Shown here piece by piece: positions 39,190 through 46,567 of a DNA stretch of 64,000 nt. The notes under the pieces were generated by a model. The model was not told where the DNA came from. It saw only the letters and a list, made by a program, of their open reading frames with translations, and ran no database searches. The stretch covers positions 1,240,001 through 1,304,000 of the forward strand of contig JANSYP010000001.1 of NCBI GenBank assembly GCA_024742405.1, read 5' to 3'. Positions within the stretch are counted from its first letter, which is position 1. Each line of letters starts with the position of its first letter. The DNA comes from Paracoccaceae bacterium. Lineage in GTDB: Bacteria > Pseudomonadota > Alphaproteobacteria > Rhodobacterales > Rhodobacteraceae. A program made the position numbers and the translations under genes.

Positions 39190-39696
39190 ATGGCTGCTGC
39201 CGTCGAGCATTACGTTCTGCCGCGCCCGACCTTCGACAAGGCCCCCAAGGTCCTGATCGTGGTGGCGCCCTATTATCGCGCCATCGCGGATCAGCTGATT
39301 GCGGGGGCCCAAGCCGAACTGGACGCCGCTGGAGCGACCCACGAAACCGTCGAGGTGCCCGGCGCGCTGGAGATCCCGACCGCCATCGGCATCGCCGAGC
39401 GCACGTCGGATTTCGACGGATATGTCGCATTGGGCTGTGTGATCCGCGGCGAGACAACCCATTACGAGACCGTCTGCAATGACAGCTCGCGCGGCCTGAC
39501 CCTGCTGGGTCTTGCCGGGGCGTGCGTCGGCAATGGTATCCTGACGGTCGAGACCACAGCCCAGGCCGAAATACGTGCCGAGGCGGCGGGCCAGAACAAG
39601 GGCGGCGGTGCGGCCGCAGCGGCCTTGCATCTGATCGCGCTGGCGCGCACATGGGCGGGGCAGAAAAAGGGCATCGGCTTCAAGCCAGCCCCCTGA
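39190..39696 (+). CDS. ribH: 6,7-dimethyl-8-ribityllumazine synthase
   Basis: A 168-residue lumazine synthase that joins the RibB product with the pyrimidine intermediate. Conserved features: VEVPGALEIPTAI for substrate binding, and GCVIRGETTHYETV with the catalytic His. The C-terminal NKGGGAAAAAL helix is typical of the type I enzymes that form pentamers or icosahedra. It lies between ribB (4-base gap) and nusB (0-base gap), so the three are one translational run. Confidence 0.95.
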   Translation: MAAAVEHYVLPRPTFDKAPKVLIVVAPYYRAIADQLIAGAQAELDAAGATHETVEVPGALEIPTAIGIAERTSDFDGYVALGCVIRGETTHYETVCNDSSRGLTLLGLAGACVGNGILTVETTAQAEIRAEAAGQNKGGGAAAAALHLIALARTWAGQKKGIGFKPAP

Positions 39697-40233
39697 GTGA
39701 AAGACACGTGTCCCGTGACCGATGACGACCAGCCACCCGCCGGGGATACCCACGCGCGCGCCCCGAAACCGCGAGGGGCCGATGACCGCCGCCGCATGCG
39801 CTCGGCCGCGCGGTTTTTCGCGGTCCAGGCGTTGTTTCAGATGGAGGCCGCAGGACAGTCGGCGGACAAGGTGATCGCGGAGTTTTCGAACCACCGGTTT
39901 GGCGAGCGGTTCGAGGACTACGAGATGGCGGAGGCGGATCAGGGTCTCTTTCGCCGGCTGGTGTCCGAAGCGGTGAACCTGCAGGCGCAGATCGATCAGA
40001 TGACCGACCGGGCGCTGGTGGAGAAATGGCCGATCAACCGGATCGATCCGACCTTGCGCGCGCTCTTTCGCGCCGCCGGGGCAGAACTGAGCGAGGCTAC
40101 GACCCCGCCGCGGGTGGTGATCGTCGAATTTGTCGAGGTCGCGCGCGCGTTCTTTCCCGAGGGCCGCGAGCCGAAATTCGTCAATGCGGTGATCGACCAT
40201 ATGGCGCGGGAGGCGCAGCCGGAGGCCTTCTGA
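39697..40233 (+). CDS. nusB: Transcription antitermination factor NusB
   Basis: A 178-residue NusB, which acts with NusE on boxA of rRNA leaders. Helical core from RRRMRSAARFFAVQALFQME (about 32-52) to KFVNAVIDHMARE at the end, including INRIDPTLRALFRAA. The first 28 residues are disordered and Pro/Arg-rich. The GTG at 39697 directly abuts the ribH stop; a second GTG at 39715 is possible. The ribH-nusB linkage is widely conserved in Proteobacteria. Confidence 0.93.
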   Translation: MKDTCPVTDDDQPPAGDTHARAPKPRGADDRRRMRSAARFFAVQALFQMEAAGQSADKVIAEFSNHRFGERFEDYEMAEADQGLFRRLVSEAVNLQAQIDQMTDRALVEKWPINRIDPTLRALFRAAGAELSEATTPPRVVIVEFVEVARAFFPEGREPKFVNAVIDHMAREAQPEAF

Positions 40234-40274
40234 CGTCTGTGGGAAGCAGGTCCCCTATAGCAACGCCTAACCTG

Positions 40275-40856
40275 TCAGGCGCTGCCAACCCGGCTGGCGC
40301 CGAGGGTATCGCTCTCGATGAAATCGCGGGTGCTGACGGTCTGGGCCACAGCGGCTTCGAGCGCCGCCATGAACGCCGCGTGGACCTGGTCGGCGGGCAC
40401 GGTCGCGCCGCGAAAACTCAGATCATGGGTAGCGCAAGCGTCGTGGATCACGGTAACGCCATAGCCCAGATCGCGGGCGGCCCGCGCCGCGGTGTCCACG
40501 CACAGATGACTCAGCGCCCCACAGATGGCGAGCTCCGACACGTTGCGGTCGATGAGCAGGTCATGCAGTTCGGTGTTCGTGAAAGGGTTGGCCGAACGCT
40601 TGAGGATTACCGGCTCGCGGTCGACCGGTTGCAGTCGCGCGCCCATGCCAACGGCCTCGCGCGCCGCCGAGAGATAGGGGGGATGGCCACCGACCGGCGC
40701 GTTATGGACATGGACCGGCAGATCGCCGGAGGCGCGGGCATGGTCGAGAAGTCGCGCCGTGTTTTCCGTCGCGCTTCGCAGATTCTGCAATGCGCGCACG
40801 CTGGTATCAAGAAACCCCCGCTGCACATCGATGAGCATCAACGCCCGTTTTTTCAT
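40275..40856 (-). CDS. Isochorismatase-family cysteine hydrolase
   Basis: A 193-residue hydrolase of the cysteine hydrolase (isochorismatase-like) superfamily. The catalytic triad is visible: Asp near residue 10 (LMLIDVQRGF), Lys in ILKRSANPF, and Cys in GALSHLCVDTAARAA. The family includes nicotinamidases, N-carbamoylsarcosine amidases and others; the substrate here is unknown. Start at 40856 (MKKRALML), preceded by GGTGGG; upstream Met codons give non-conserved sequence. It converges on nusB. Confidence 0.88.
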   Translation of the reverse strand: MKKRALMLIDVQRGFLDTSVRALQNLRSATENTARLLDHARASGDLPVHVHNAPVGGHPPYLSAAREAVGMGARLQPVDREPVILKRSANPFTNTELHDLLIDRNVSELAICGALSHLCVDTAARAARDLGYGVTVIHDACATHDLSFRGATVPADQVHAAFMAALEAAVAQTVSTRDFIESDTLGASRVGSA

Positions 40857-41070
40857 CGTTTTGCCCACCATGTCCCTTTGTGGTGCCATGATATAGGGCA
40901 TTTCTGCACCGCAGAACACGGAGACGATCGTCGTACGGCTTTGGTCCTATGGGAGACGCCTCGCCGGGACGCGAGCAAACGCCGCGGACGGCCAACCCGG
41001 TGTGCTGGATACTGGTCGGCGAGGGGCCCTCGCGCTATACTCTGACACGAAACTGATCGGAGCGCAGCGC

Positions 41071-41379
41071 ATGCCCCATCTCATCCGCCTCTACATCCGC
41101 CAGGTCGCTATCGGCTACGTGCTGTCGGCGGCCTTCGTCGCCGGTCTGCTCTGGCTCAATGTGGCCAATCTCTGGCATCTTGTGACCCATGTGAATGTGG
41201 GCTGGATTGCTGTTCTGATGCTGTGGATATTCAACGGGATCGTGTTTGCCGGCGTGCAATTTGCCCTGTCGCTCCCGCAGGGCCATGGCGAAGAGGACGA
41301 TGATCAGGGCGGAAAGCGCGATGCGCTGCCGACGATGCTGAGCGAGCCGGTTCCCGTGCGCACGGCCAACCAGCCCTGA
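41071..41379 (+). CDS. Conserved two-helix membrane protein
   Basis: A 102-residue inner-membrane protein with two hydrophobic segments (about 11-31 and 43-64) separated by a short loop, and an acidic then basic C-terminal tail. ATG at 41071 with CGGAG upstream. I recognise no domain; similar small proteins appear in other Rhodobacterales. It stands alone, divergent from the cysteine hydrolase. The 210 bases after it contain no further gene. Confidence 0.65.
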   Translation: MPHLIRLYIRQVAIGYVLSAAFVAGLLWLNVANLWHLVTHVNVGWIAVLMLWIFNGIVFAGVQFALSLPQGHGEEDDDQGGKRDALPTMLSEPVPVRTANQP

Positions 41380-41591
41380 GCTGCGGGCTACCGCGTCACA
41401 TACGCATCGTCGGATTAAAGCGGCGGGCCCGCGCGCAACCGTGGAGGCGTTAATTCCCGAGGACCTGTATTCACAGGTGGGCACCAGATAACACGGCCAG
41501 GACCGTATCAGAGCCAGCTCCCTCGGATTTGCTTAAGGCCACCGGAATTTTGCCACAGACACGGGAAGGGCAGCACCCGCCTTTGCTACAG

Positions 41592-42032
41592 TTATGCTGC
41601 CGGGACAGCTTCGGCAAGGGTTGCGGCGTCTACGCCCTCGCGCAAGCTTAAAAGATGTTCGTGCCAGCCCTTGTCAAGCGACAGGACAAGCCCGAACCCG
41701 TCGATGCCCGCGGGCAGTTTGCTGTGCGTCAGGCTCAGCTTCGTGCCGCCCGGAACGTCTGCGAGCACCCATTCCACGGTTCCGGGCGTGTCCGGGGCAG
41801 GGCGCACGCTGAAGCTCCAGCGCATGTAGTCGACGGGACGCATCTCCTCGACCGTGCCCCAGCACAGGGTGTCACCGCTGTCCTTGCCGAGCAACGCGTA
41901 GTCCTCTCCCTGCTGGAGGGTGGTCTTGGGCGCGTGGAACCATTTTGCGAGTTTGTCCGGTTCGGTGAGCCAGGCCCACACCGACTTGCGCGGCGCGGGC
42001 AGGTAGATGGATTTGGAGATCGTTTCAGTCAT
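41592..42032 (-). CDS. SRPBCC (AHSA1-type) domain protein
   Basis: A 146-residue START-like domain of the Aha1-C/ActivatorHsp90 C-terminal type: SIYLPAPRKSVWAWLTEPDKLAKWF at the start, then beta strands with WGTVEEMRPVDYMRWSF, and a C-terminal helix GWHEHLLSL. Such proteins bind hydrophobic ligands; they often sit next to ArsR regulators and are also linked to detoxification. The start overlaps the stop of the upstream ArsR gene by 8 bases, so they are translated together. Ligand unknown. Confidence 0.88.
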   Translation of the reverse strand: MTETISKSIYLPAPRKSVWAWLTEPDKLAKWFHAPKTTLQQGEDYALLGKDSGDTLCWGTVEEMRPVDYMRWSFSVRPAPDTPGTVEWVLADVPGGTKLSLTHSKLPAGIDGFGLVLSLDKGWHEHLLSLREGVDAATLAEAVPAA

Positions 42033-42348
42033 CGTTTTGCTCCTGTTCGATGGCGGCTTTCAAGCTCTGCAAACGCGTGTCCCAGAACGCGTCGAAATAC
42101 TCCAGCCAGTTGAAAACAGGCTGTAATCCAGTCGGGTTAAGGGTGCTGACCAAGGTGCGGCCCACAGGGCTCATCGTCACGAGATTGCCGTCCCGCAGCA
42201 CCGTCAGGTGCTTCTTCACTGCCGCACGGGTCATGTCGAAATGCGCAGCAACCTCGACGATGCTCATGGGGCGCGTGGCGAGCAGTCGCAGGATCTCGCG
42301 CCGTGTCGGATCGGCAAGTGCGCGAAAGACGGGTTGTGGAGCGGTCAT
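42025..42348 (-). CDS. ArsR-family transcriptional regulator
   Basis: A 107-residue winged helix-turn-helix repressor: FRALADPTRREILRLLA, then MSIVEVAAHFDMTRAAVKKHLTVLRDGNLV as the recognition helix and wing. No CxC metal site is present, so it is not an arsenic-type metal sensor; regulators paired with AHSA1-domain proteins usually lack metal sites. It overlaps its partner gene by 8 bases. The inverted repeats directly upstream (42359-42404) are its likely operator, implying autoregulation. Start at 42348; an in-frame Met at 42396 would run through the operator. Confidence 0.9.
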   Translation of the reverse strand: MTAPQPVFRALADPTRREILRLLATRPMSIVEVAAHFDMTRAAVKKHLTVLRDGNLVTMSPVGRTLVSTLNPTGLQPVFNWLEYFDAFWDTRLQSLKAAIEQEQNDD

Positions 42349-42358
42349 GGCGGACCCT

Positions 42359-42404
42359 GTATCATGATACCTTTCGGTATCCTTTATGGGTACCAAACGG
42401 TATC
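42359..42404. promoter_or_regulatory. Palindromic operator region between arsR-type gene and mmcB
   Basis: Two dyads of the same design: GATACC-tttc-GGTATC (42366-42381) and GGTACC-aaac-GGTATC (42389-42404), with centres 23 bases apart. The first overlaps a further perfect palindrome GTATCATGATAC (42359-42370). The core GGTATC occurs twice and its complement once. Placement directly upstream of the ArsR-type regulator argues for an autoregulatory site; it could also affect mmcB on the other side. Confidence 0.65.
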
Positions 42405-42454
42405 ATGTCAAGGTGCCTTCAGACTTGTGGTATGTTCACTTTTCGTTCACACTG

Positions 42455-42928
42455 ATGACGATGTTCGAAGATCCGCCCCAAGCCTCATCCGCCCAGCTCA
42501 CGCCGGGCCAGCGCCTCGCACGCGGGGTGGTTCGGTGCCTGCGCGAACTTGACTTTGCCTGCGCAGAGGAATTCGTGCCGGCCTCGGGCCTGCGAGTGGA
42601 CGTGATCGCACTTGGTGCCAAAGGTGAGCTTTGGATCATCGAGTGCAAATCCAGCCGCGCCGATTTCACCTCCGACAGCAAGTGGGAGGGGTATCTGGAG
42701 CATTGCGACCGGTTTTTCTGGGCCGTCGATACGGCGTTCCCGACCGAGATCCTGCCCGCCGAGACCGGGCTGATGATCGCCGACGGCTATGGCGCGGAGC
42801 TGGTCCGCATGCCCGAAGAGACGCGCCTGCCAGGGGCCCGCCGTTCTGCGCTGACCCGAAAGATCGCGCGCCATACCGCCTTTCGACTGCACGGCCTGCG
42901 TGACCCGGGGTTCATGCCGGCTTTTTAG
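42455..42928 (+). CDS. mmcB: MmcB-family DNA repair nuclease
   Basis: A 157-residue protein of the MmcB family (PD-(D/E)XK nuclease fold) implicated in mutagenesis-linked repair in alphaproteobacteria. Fold motifs: GLRVDVIAL (Asp), WIIECKSSRADF (Glu-x-Lys), then KWEGYLEHCDRFFWAVD, highly typical of the family. The start is uncertain: ATG 42455 and 42461 are both possible and neither has a good ribosome site, and the frame opens at 42386 inside the operator region. Convergent with the small gene at 42912, sharing 17 bases at their 3' ends. Confidence 0.87.
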   Translation: MTMFEDPPQASSAQLTPGQRLARGVVRCLRELDFACAEEFVPASGLRVDVIALGAKGELWIIECKSSRADFTSDSKWEGYLEHCDRFFWAVDTAFPTEILPAETGLMIADGYGAELVRMPEETRLPGARRSALTRKIARHTAFRLHGLRDPGFMPAF

Positions 42929-43106
42929 CCGTTTTAGCGGCTTCGGCGGCAGCGCGGATCTCTTCGGCGATCTCCAGCGCTTCGTCAGGCTCGAAATCCA
43001 TCGGCACTTCGATCCCGTCGGCCTCGACATAGAGCCGGACCATCCCGCCCGAGGTCGGACCGATCTGCAAGTTCGCCGACAAGTTGCTTTCGCTGTTGAT
43101 CCCCAT
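42912..43106 (-). CDS. Small conserved protein (DUF6324-like)
   Basis: A 64-residue acidic protein: a short beta region (NLQIGPTSGGMVRLYVEADGIEVPMDF) followed by a charged, Ala-rich helix (DEALEIAEEIRAAAEAAK). Strong ribosome site GGAGG before the ATG at 43106. It matches my memory of DUF6324, a small family found in Rhodobacterales; no function is known. The last 17 bases overlap the 3' end of mmcB on the opposite strand. Confidence 0.75.
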   Translation of the reverse strand: MGINSESNLSANLQIGPTSGGMVRLYVEADGIEVPMDFEPDEALEIAEEIRAAAEAAKTAKKPA

Positions 43107-43169
43107 GGGCAGCCTCCGCTTGTGTGAAAGCCGGTTAGCCAATGCGCCACGGCGCGGCAAGGGGGCGCG

Positions 43170-43655
43170 ATGATCCTGAGAGAGTTACGTGCGGGCGATG
43201 CAGGTTGGATCCTGGAACAGCACGGCGTGCATTATGCGCAGGTCGACGGGTTCGACCGCAGTTTCGAGGTGCTGGTCGCGCGCCTCCTCGCGGAGTTCAT
43301 CGAGAGCCACGATCCGAGTTGCGAAGGGGGCTGGATCGCCGAGGCGCAGGACGGCACACGGCTCGGTTGTGTTTTTCTGGCGCGGCTCGATGAGACCACG
43401 GCCAAGCTGCGGATGTTTTATGTCATCCCCGAGGCGCGCGGCAGTGGCGTGGCGCAGGCGCTCCTGGACGGCCTTTTTAGCTTTGCCCGTGACGCCGCGT
43501 ATGAGTCGGTGCGGCTCTGGACTCACAAAAGCCACCGGGCCGCCGGACGACTCTACGCGCGCAACGGGTTCGCGCTGCTTAACAGCCGCCCGGTGCAAAG
43601 CTTCGGCCGTGACTTGGTGGAACAGAGCTGGGAAAAGCGGCTGCTGCCTGTCTGA
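43170..43655 (+). CDS. GNAT-family N-acetyltransferase
   Basis: A 161-residue GNAT-fold enzyme. The acetyl-CoA binding motif A is visible as LRMFYVIPEARGSGVAQALLDG (Arg/Gly-x-x-Gly pattern), followed by beta5/alpha4 with RLWTHKSHRAAGRLYARNGF. It resembles acetyltransferase domains fused to MarR regulators in other bacteria, here standing alone. Acceptor substrate unknown. GGGGG ribosome site; divergent from the small gene before it, and followed by tRNA-His. Confidence 0.87.
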   Translation: MILRELRAGDAGWILEQHGVHYAQVDGFDRSFEVLVARLLAEFIESHDPSCEGGWIAEAQDGTRLGCVFLARLDETTAKLRMFYVIPEARGSGVAQALLDGLFSFARDAAYESVRLWTHKSHRAAGRLYARNGFALLNSRPVQSFGRDLVEQSWEKRLLPV

Positions 43656-43660
43656 CACTC

Positions 43661-43689
43661 TTGCATTCGCACAGGGCTGGGGCTAATTC
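43661..43689 (+). promoter_or_regulatory. Promoter of tRNA-His
   Basis: TTGCAT at 43661-43666, exactly 17 bases, then TAATTC at 43684-43689, ten bases before the tRNA. The best sigma-70-like promoter of the three tRNA genes. Confidence 0.6.
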
Positions 43690-43699
43690 CCGTCGGCGT

Positions 43700-43776
43700 G
43701 CCGCCTTAGCTCAGTTGGTTAGAGCGCTGGATTGTGGATCCAGAGGTCCCCTGTTCAAGCCAGGGAGGCGGTACCA
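43700..43776 (+). tRNA. tRNA-His (GTG)
   Basis: A 77-base tRNA with encoded CCA. Anticodon arm CTGGA-TTGTGGA-TCCAG gives GTG at 43734-43736. The acceptor pairs GCCGCCT (43700-43706) with AGGCGGT (43766-43772), so the first pair is G1-U72; the discriminator is A73. The base upstream is T, so no genomically encoded G-1 exists. Loss of G-1 with A73 is the known derived state of many alphaproteobacteria. Confidence 0.96.
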
Positions 43777-43816
43777 TCCTCCAGAAGGCCCGAATGCGAC
43801 GCGATAGCAGTTCCGG

Positions 43817-44128
43817 TCACTCCGGCGCGGGAACGAACTCTGCCGCACCGCGATAGGTGCCGTCCGGCGCAAAGAGCAGTACACGCTCGCCCCTGTCGAC
43901 GACGGCGATCCAGCCCGGGCCGAAGGTCACGGCGCTGGCCTCGGCGTCGTCGGGCAGGTTCAGCGCCTCGGGCAGAACGGGTAGCGCTGGCGTTTGGCCG
44001 AGCTTCATGACAAGCAAAAGCACAATCGTGCTCACACCGATGATCATGACGGCGGTCAGGGCCGTCACGAGCCACCGCAGGAAACGCAGGTTGGCCGGTT
44101 CACGTTCCGGGAGTTGATCTTCTGTCAT
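43817..44128 (-). CDS. Small single-pass membrane protein (DUF6476-like)
   Basis: A 103-residue protein with a short N-terminal cytoplasmic part, one membrane segment (about 19-43), and a periplasmic beta-rich domain (LPEALNLPDDAEASAVTFG...WIAVVDRGERVLLF). It resembles a small Rhodobacterales-specific family that I recall as DUF6476; unknown function. Its ATG (44128-44126) shares the CATG with the divergent RluA gene, so the two starts overlap by two bases. A GGGA ribosome site lies inside the RluA coding region. Confidence 0.78.
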   Translation of the reverse strand: MTEDQLPEREPANLRFLRWLVTALTAVMIIGVSTIVLLLVMKLGQTPALPVLPEALNLPDDAEASAVTFGPGWIAVVDRGERVLLFAPDGTYRGAAEFVPAPE

Positions 44129-45164
44129 GGCGTCCGATCCCACTGATCCGCTGGTGCGGTTCACCATCGCCGACGACCCCCCGCCGCGCCTTGATAAGGC
44201 GCTGGCCCGCGATGCGCCAGACGCGGCCGGGCTGAGCCGGACTCGTCTGGTCAAACTGATCGCAGGGGGACAGGTGCGGCGCGGCGAGGAGGTTCTGAGA
44301 GACCCGAAAGCGCGCGTGCAGCCGGGTGACGAGATCACCCTGCGCTTGCCGGCGAACGAGGAGATCGCCGCACAGCCGGAGGCGATCCCCCTCGATATCC
44401 TCCATGAGGACGCCGATCTGATCGTCGTGAACAAGCCTGCCGGGATGGTCGTGCACCCCGCGCCGGGCAATCCTTCGGGGACGCTGGTGAACGCGCTTCT
44501 GGCCCATTGCGGCGAGAGCCTCTCCGGCATCGGCGGGGCAAGGCGTCCCGGCATCGTGCACCGGATCGACAAGGACACGTCGGGTCTGCTGGTCGTCGCC
44601 AAATCGGACCGTGCTCACCAGGGGCTGGCCGAGCAGTTCGCCGCGCACAGCGTTGCACGGGAATATCGGGCGCTCGTCCACGGCGTGCCCGATGCCGGCG
44701 ACCCCAGACTCGCCGGTCTGCGCGGTGTACGGTTCGAATCCGGCGGTGTGCTCTGTCTCACCACGTTGATCGACCGCCATCGCACCGACCGGCAAAAACA
44801 GGCGGTCTGCTTCGACCGCGGCCGCAGGGCGGTGACACGGGCAAGGCTGCTCGAGCGCTTTGGCGACCCGCCCGCCGCCGCGCATCTGTCTTGCCGGCTG
44901 GAAACCGGGCGCACACACCAGATCCGCGTACATCTGGCCTATGCGGGGTTCGGTCTGATCGGCGATCCGGTCTATGGCGGCACCCGGCGCCTGTCGCACC
45001 GCGCCGTCGGGCCAGAGGGTGCCGCTGCCGCGGCCGCCTTTCCCCGCCAGGCGCTGCATGCGGCTGAGCTGGGCTTTGTCCATCCGCTGACCGGCGCGGA
45101 CCTGCGGTTCGAGGCGCCCATGCCCGCCGATATGGCGACGCTGAGAGCGGTTTTGTGTGAGTGA
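44127..45164 (+). CDS. RluA-family pseudouridine synthase
   Basis: A 345-residue rRNA pseudouridine synthase: S4 RNA-binding domain (about 20-80, LSRTRLVKLIAGGQV), then the catalytic domain with VNKPAGMVVHP, catalytic Asp148 in HRIDKDTSG, and GRTHQIRVHLAYAG. The RluD/RluC subgroup is likely, acting on 23S rRNA, but the exact uridine cannot be told. ATG at 44127 shares CATG with the divergent small membrane gene; a GTG at 44154 is a possible alternative that would separate them. The ribosome site GGGAG is distant. Confidence 0.9.
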   Translation: MASDPTDPLVRFTIADDPPPRLDKALARDAPDAAGLSRTRLVKLIAGGQVRRGEEVLRDPKARVQPGDEITLRLPANEEIAAQPEAIPLDILHEDADLIVVNKPAGMVVHPAPGNPSGTLVNALLAHCGESLSGIGGARRPGIVHRIDKDTSGLLVVAKSDRAHQGLAEQFAAHSVAREYRALVHGVPDAGDPRLAGLRGVRFESGGVLCLTTLIDRHRTDRQKQAVCFDRGRRAVTRARLLERFGDPPAAAHLSCRLETGRTHQIRVHLAYAGFGLIGDPVYGGTRRLSHRAVGPEGAAAAAAFPRQALHAAELGFVHPLTGADLRFEAPMPADMATLRAVLCE

Positions 45165-45279
45165 AACAGCTCGCACATGCGCGTGAGCGCACAGTAACAG
45201 AGTTAGATCCAGGCTACTTCTGATGTAGAGACCGTCGCAACGCAGCATAGCTGTTGCAATTTCAGCTCCGCTGCATAGG

Positions 45280-45302
45280 TAATGTAAAGCCGTATTACAT
45301 TA
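45280..45302. promoter_or_regulatory. Perfect 8-base inverted repeat before rpoH
   Basis: TAATGTAA (45280-45287) and TTACATTA (45295-45302) are perfectly inverted around AGCCGTA, ending 15 bases before the rpoH start and just upstream of its ribosome site (GGGAGGG). It is AT-rich in a GC-rich genome. It could be an operator or, if transcribed, a 5' hairpin. Its function is inferred only from position. Confidence 0.6.
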
Positions 45303-45317
45303 AGGCAGGGAGGGATC

Positions 45318-46211
45318 ATGGCAAGTTACGCAAATCTGCCAGCGCCATCACCGGAACAGGGCCTGAACCGTTATCTTCAGGAAATCCGCAAGTTTCCGAT
45401 GCTGGAACCCGAAGAAGAATACATGCTGGCCAAGAGCTGGGTGGACCACCAGGACACAGAGGCCGCGCACAAGATGGTCACATCGCATCTGCGGCTCGCG
45501 GCCAAGATTGCCATGGGCTATCGCGGTTACGGGCTGCCCCAGGCCGAGGTCATCTCCGAGGCCAATGTCGGCCTGATGCAGGCGGTCAAGCGGTTCGATC
45601 CCGAAAAGGGGTTTCGCCTTGCGACCTATGCGATGTGGTGGATTCGCGCCTCTATCCAGGAATATATCCTTCGGTCCTGGAGCCTCGTGAAGCTTGGCAC
45701 CACGAGCGCGCAGAAGAAGTTGTTTTTCAACCTGCGAAAGGCCAAGGCCCGCATCGGAGCACTTGAAGAAGGCGATCTAAGACCTGAAAATGTCGCGAAG
45801 ATTGCTCACGATCTGAACGTGTCCGAGAAAGAGGTTATCTCGATGAATCGCCGCCTCTCGGGAGGCGACGCGTCACTGAATGCGATGGTCGGGTCGGAAG
45901 ATGACAGCGCCACGCAGTGGCAGGACTGGCTAGAAGACGAAGACGCCGACCAGGCCGGCAATTACGAGGCCGCGGACGAGCTTTCCGTCCGCCGGGAGCT
46001 TCTGAGCGAGGCGATGGATGTGCTCAACGATCGTGAGAAGGACATTCTGGTCCAGCGCCGGCTGCAGGATCAGCCTGTGACGCTCGAAGAGCTGTCGGGC
46101 CAGTACGGCGTGAGCCGCGAACGGATCCGTCAGATCGAAGTGCGCGCGTTCGAGAAACTGCAAAAGCGCATGCGCGGTCTGGCCGCTGACAAGGGCATGA
46201 TTTCCGCCTGA
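45318..46211 (+). CDS. rpoH: RNA polymerase sigma-32 factor RpoH
   Basis: A 297-residue heat-shock sigma factor. Region 2 (about 50-120) has HLRLAAKIAMGYRGYGLP and ATYAMWWIRASIQEYIL; the RpoH box QKKLFFNLRKAK (about 135-146) identifies the class; region 4 (about 225-285) ends with [20 protein letters not shown]. It directs transcription of chaperones and proteases; many Rhodobacterales carry two rpoH genes, and which paralogue this is cannot be told. Strong ribosome site GGGAGGG. The upstream inverted repeat may control it. Confidence 0.96.
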   Translation: MASYANLPAPSPEQGLNRYLQEIRKFPMLEPEEEYMLAKSWVDHQDTEAAHKMVTSHLRLAAKIAMGYRGYGLPQAEVISEANVGLMQAVKRFDPEKGFRLATYAMWWIRASIQEYILRSWSLVKLGTTSAQKKLFFNLRKAKARIGALEEGDLRPENVAKIAHDLNVSEKEVISMNRRLSGGDASLNAMVGSEDDSATQWQDWLEDEDADQAGNYEAADELSVRRELLSEAMDVLNDREKDILVQRRLQDQPVTLEELSGQYGVSRERIRQIEVRAFEKLQKRMRGLAADKGMISA

Positions 46212-46294
46212 GCACTCTCGCGGGCTTGGCGACCCGGCCCTTGTCGTGGCAGGATAGCGTCGCTCCGGGCGGGGCTCAGGCAGGGGACAGGACC

Positions 46295-46567
46295 ATGGCG
46301 ACGGAACGCGAAGACGGTTTCGAGAAACGCGACGCGATCTGGGAGCGGTTCGTCTTCGGGCTGCTCCTGCTCTTCATGTACGCCATCGCCGAGACGATGC
46401 TCTGGGCGGTGACGATCGCGCAGTTCTTCTGGATGCTGTTTGCCGGGCGCCCCAACGAGCATATCGCCGAATTCGGCGCCCGGCTTGGCGTCTGGGTCAA
46501 GCGCGCGGTCTTTTATCTGTCAGGCATGACAGACGAAAAACCCTTTCCCTGGAGAGAAATAGATTGA
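46295..46567 (+). CDS. DUF4389 membrane protein
   Basis: A 90-residue protein with two membrane segments (about 19-41 and, amphipathic, 62-77) of the DUF4389 family. The conserved core is FVFGLLLLFMYAIAE, then LWAVTIAQFFWMLFAGRPNEHI. Function unknown; found widely in Proteobacteria. Ribosome site GGGACAGG. Its last bases overlap the start of the FecR-domain gene, so it belongs to the same translational run as the FecR protein and the cyclase. Confidence 0.85.
   Translation: MATEREDGFEKRDAIWERFVFGLLLLFMYAIAETMLWAVTIAQFFWMLFAGRPNEHIAEFGARLGVWVKRAVFYLSGMTDEKPFPWREID

Noticed and set aside
40026-41045. 339-residue plus-strand open frame across nusB end and the cysteine hydrolase
   Set aside because: Shadow of the minus-strand hydrolase; Arg/Gly-rich, no ribosome site, no family features.
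41463-41478. ACCTGT-attc-ACAGGT hairpin between small membrane gene and SRPBCC gene
   Set aside because: Only 6 base pairs, no T-run, not at a gene end; weak support for a terminator.
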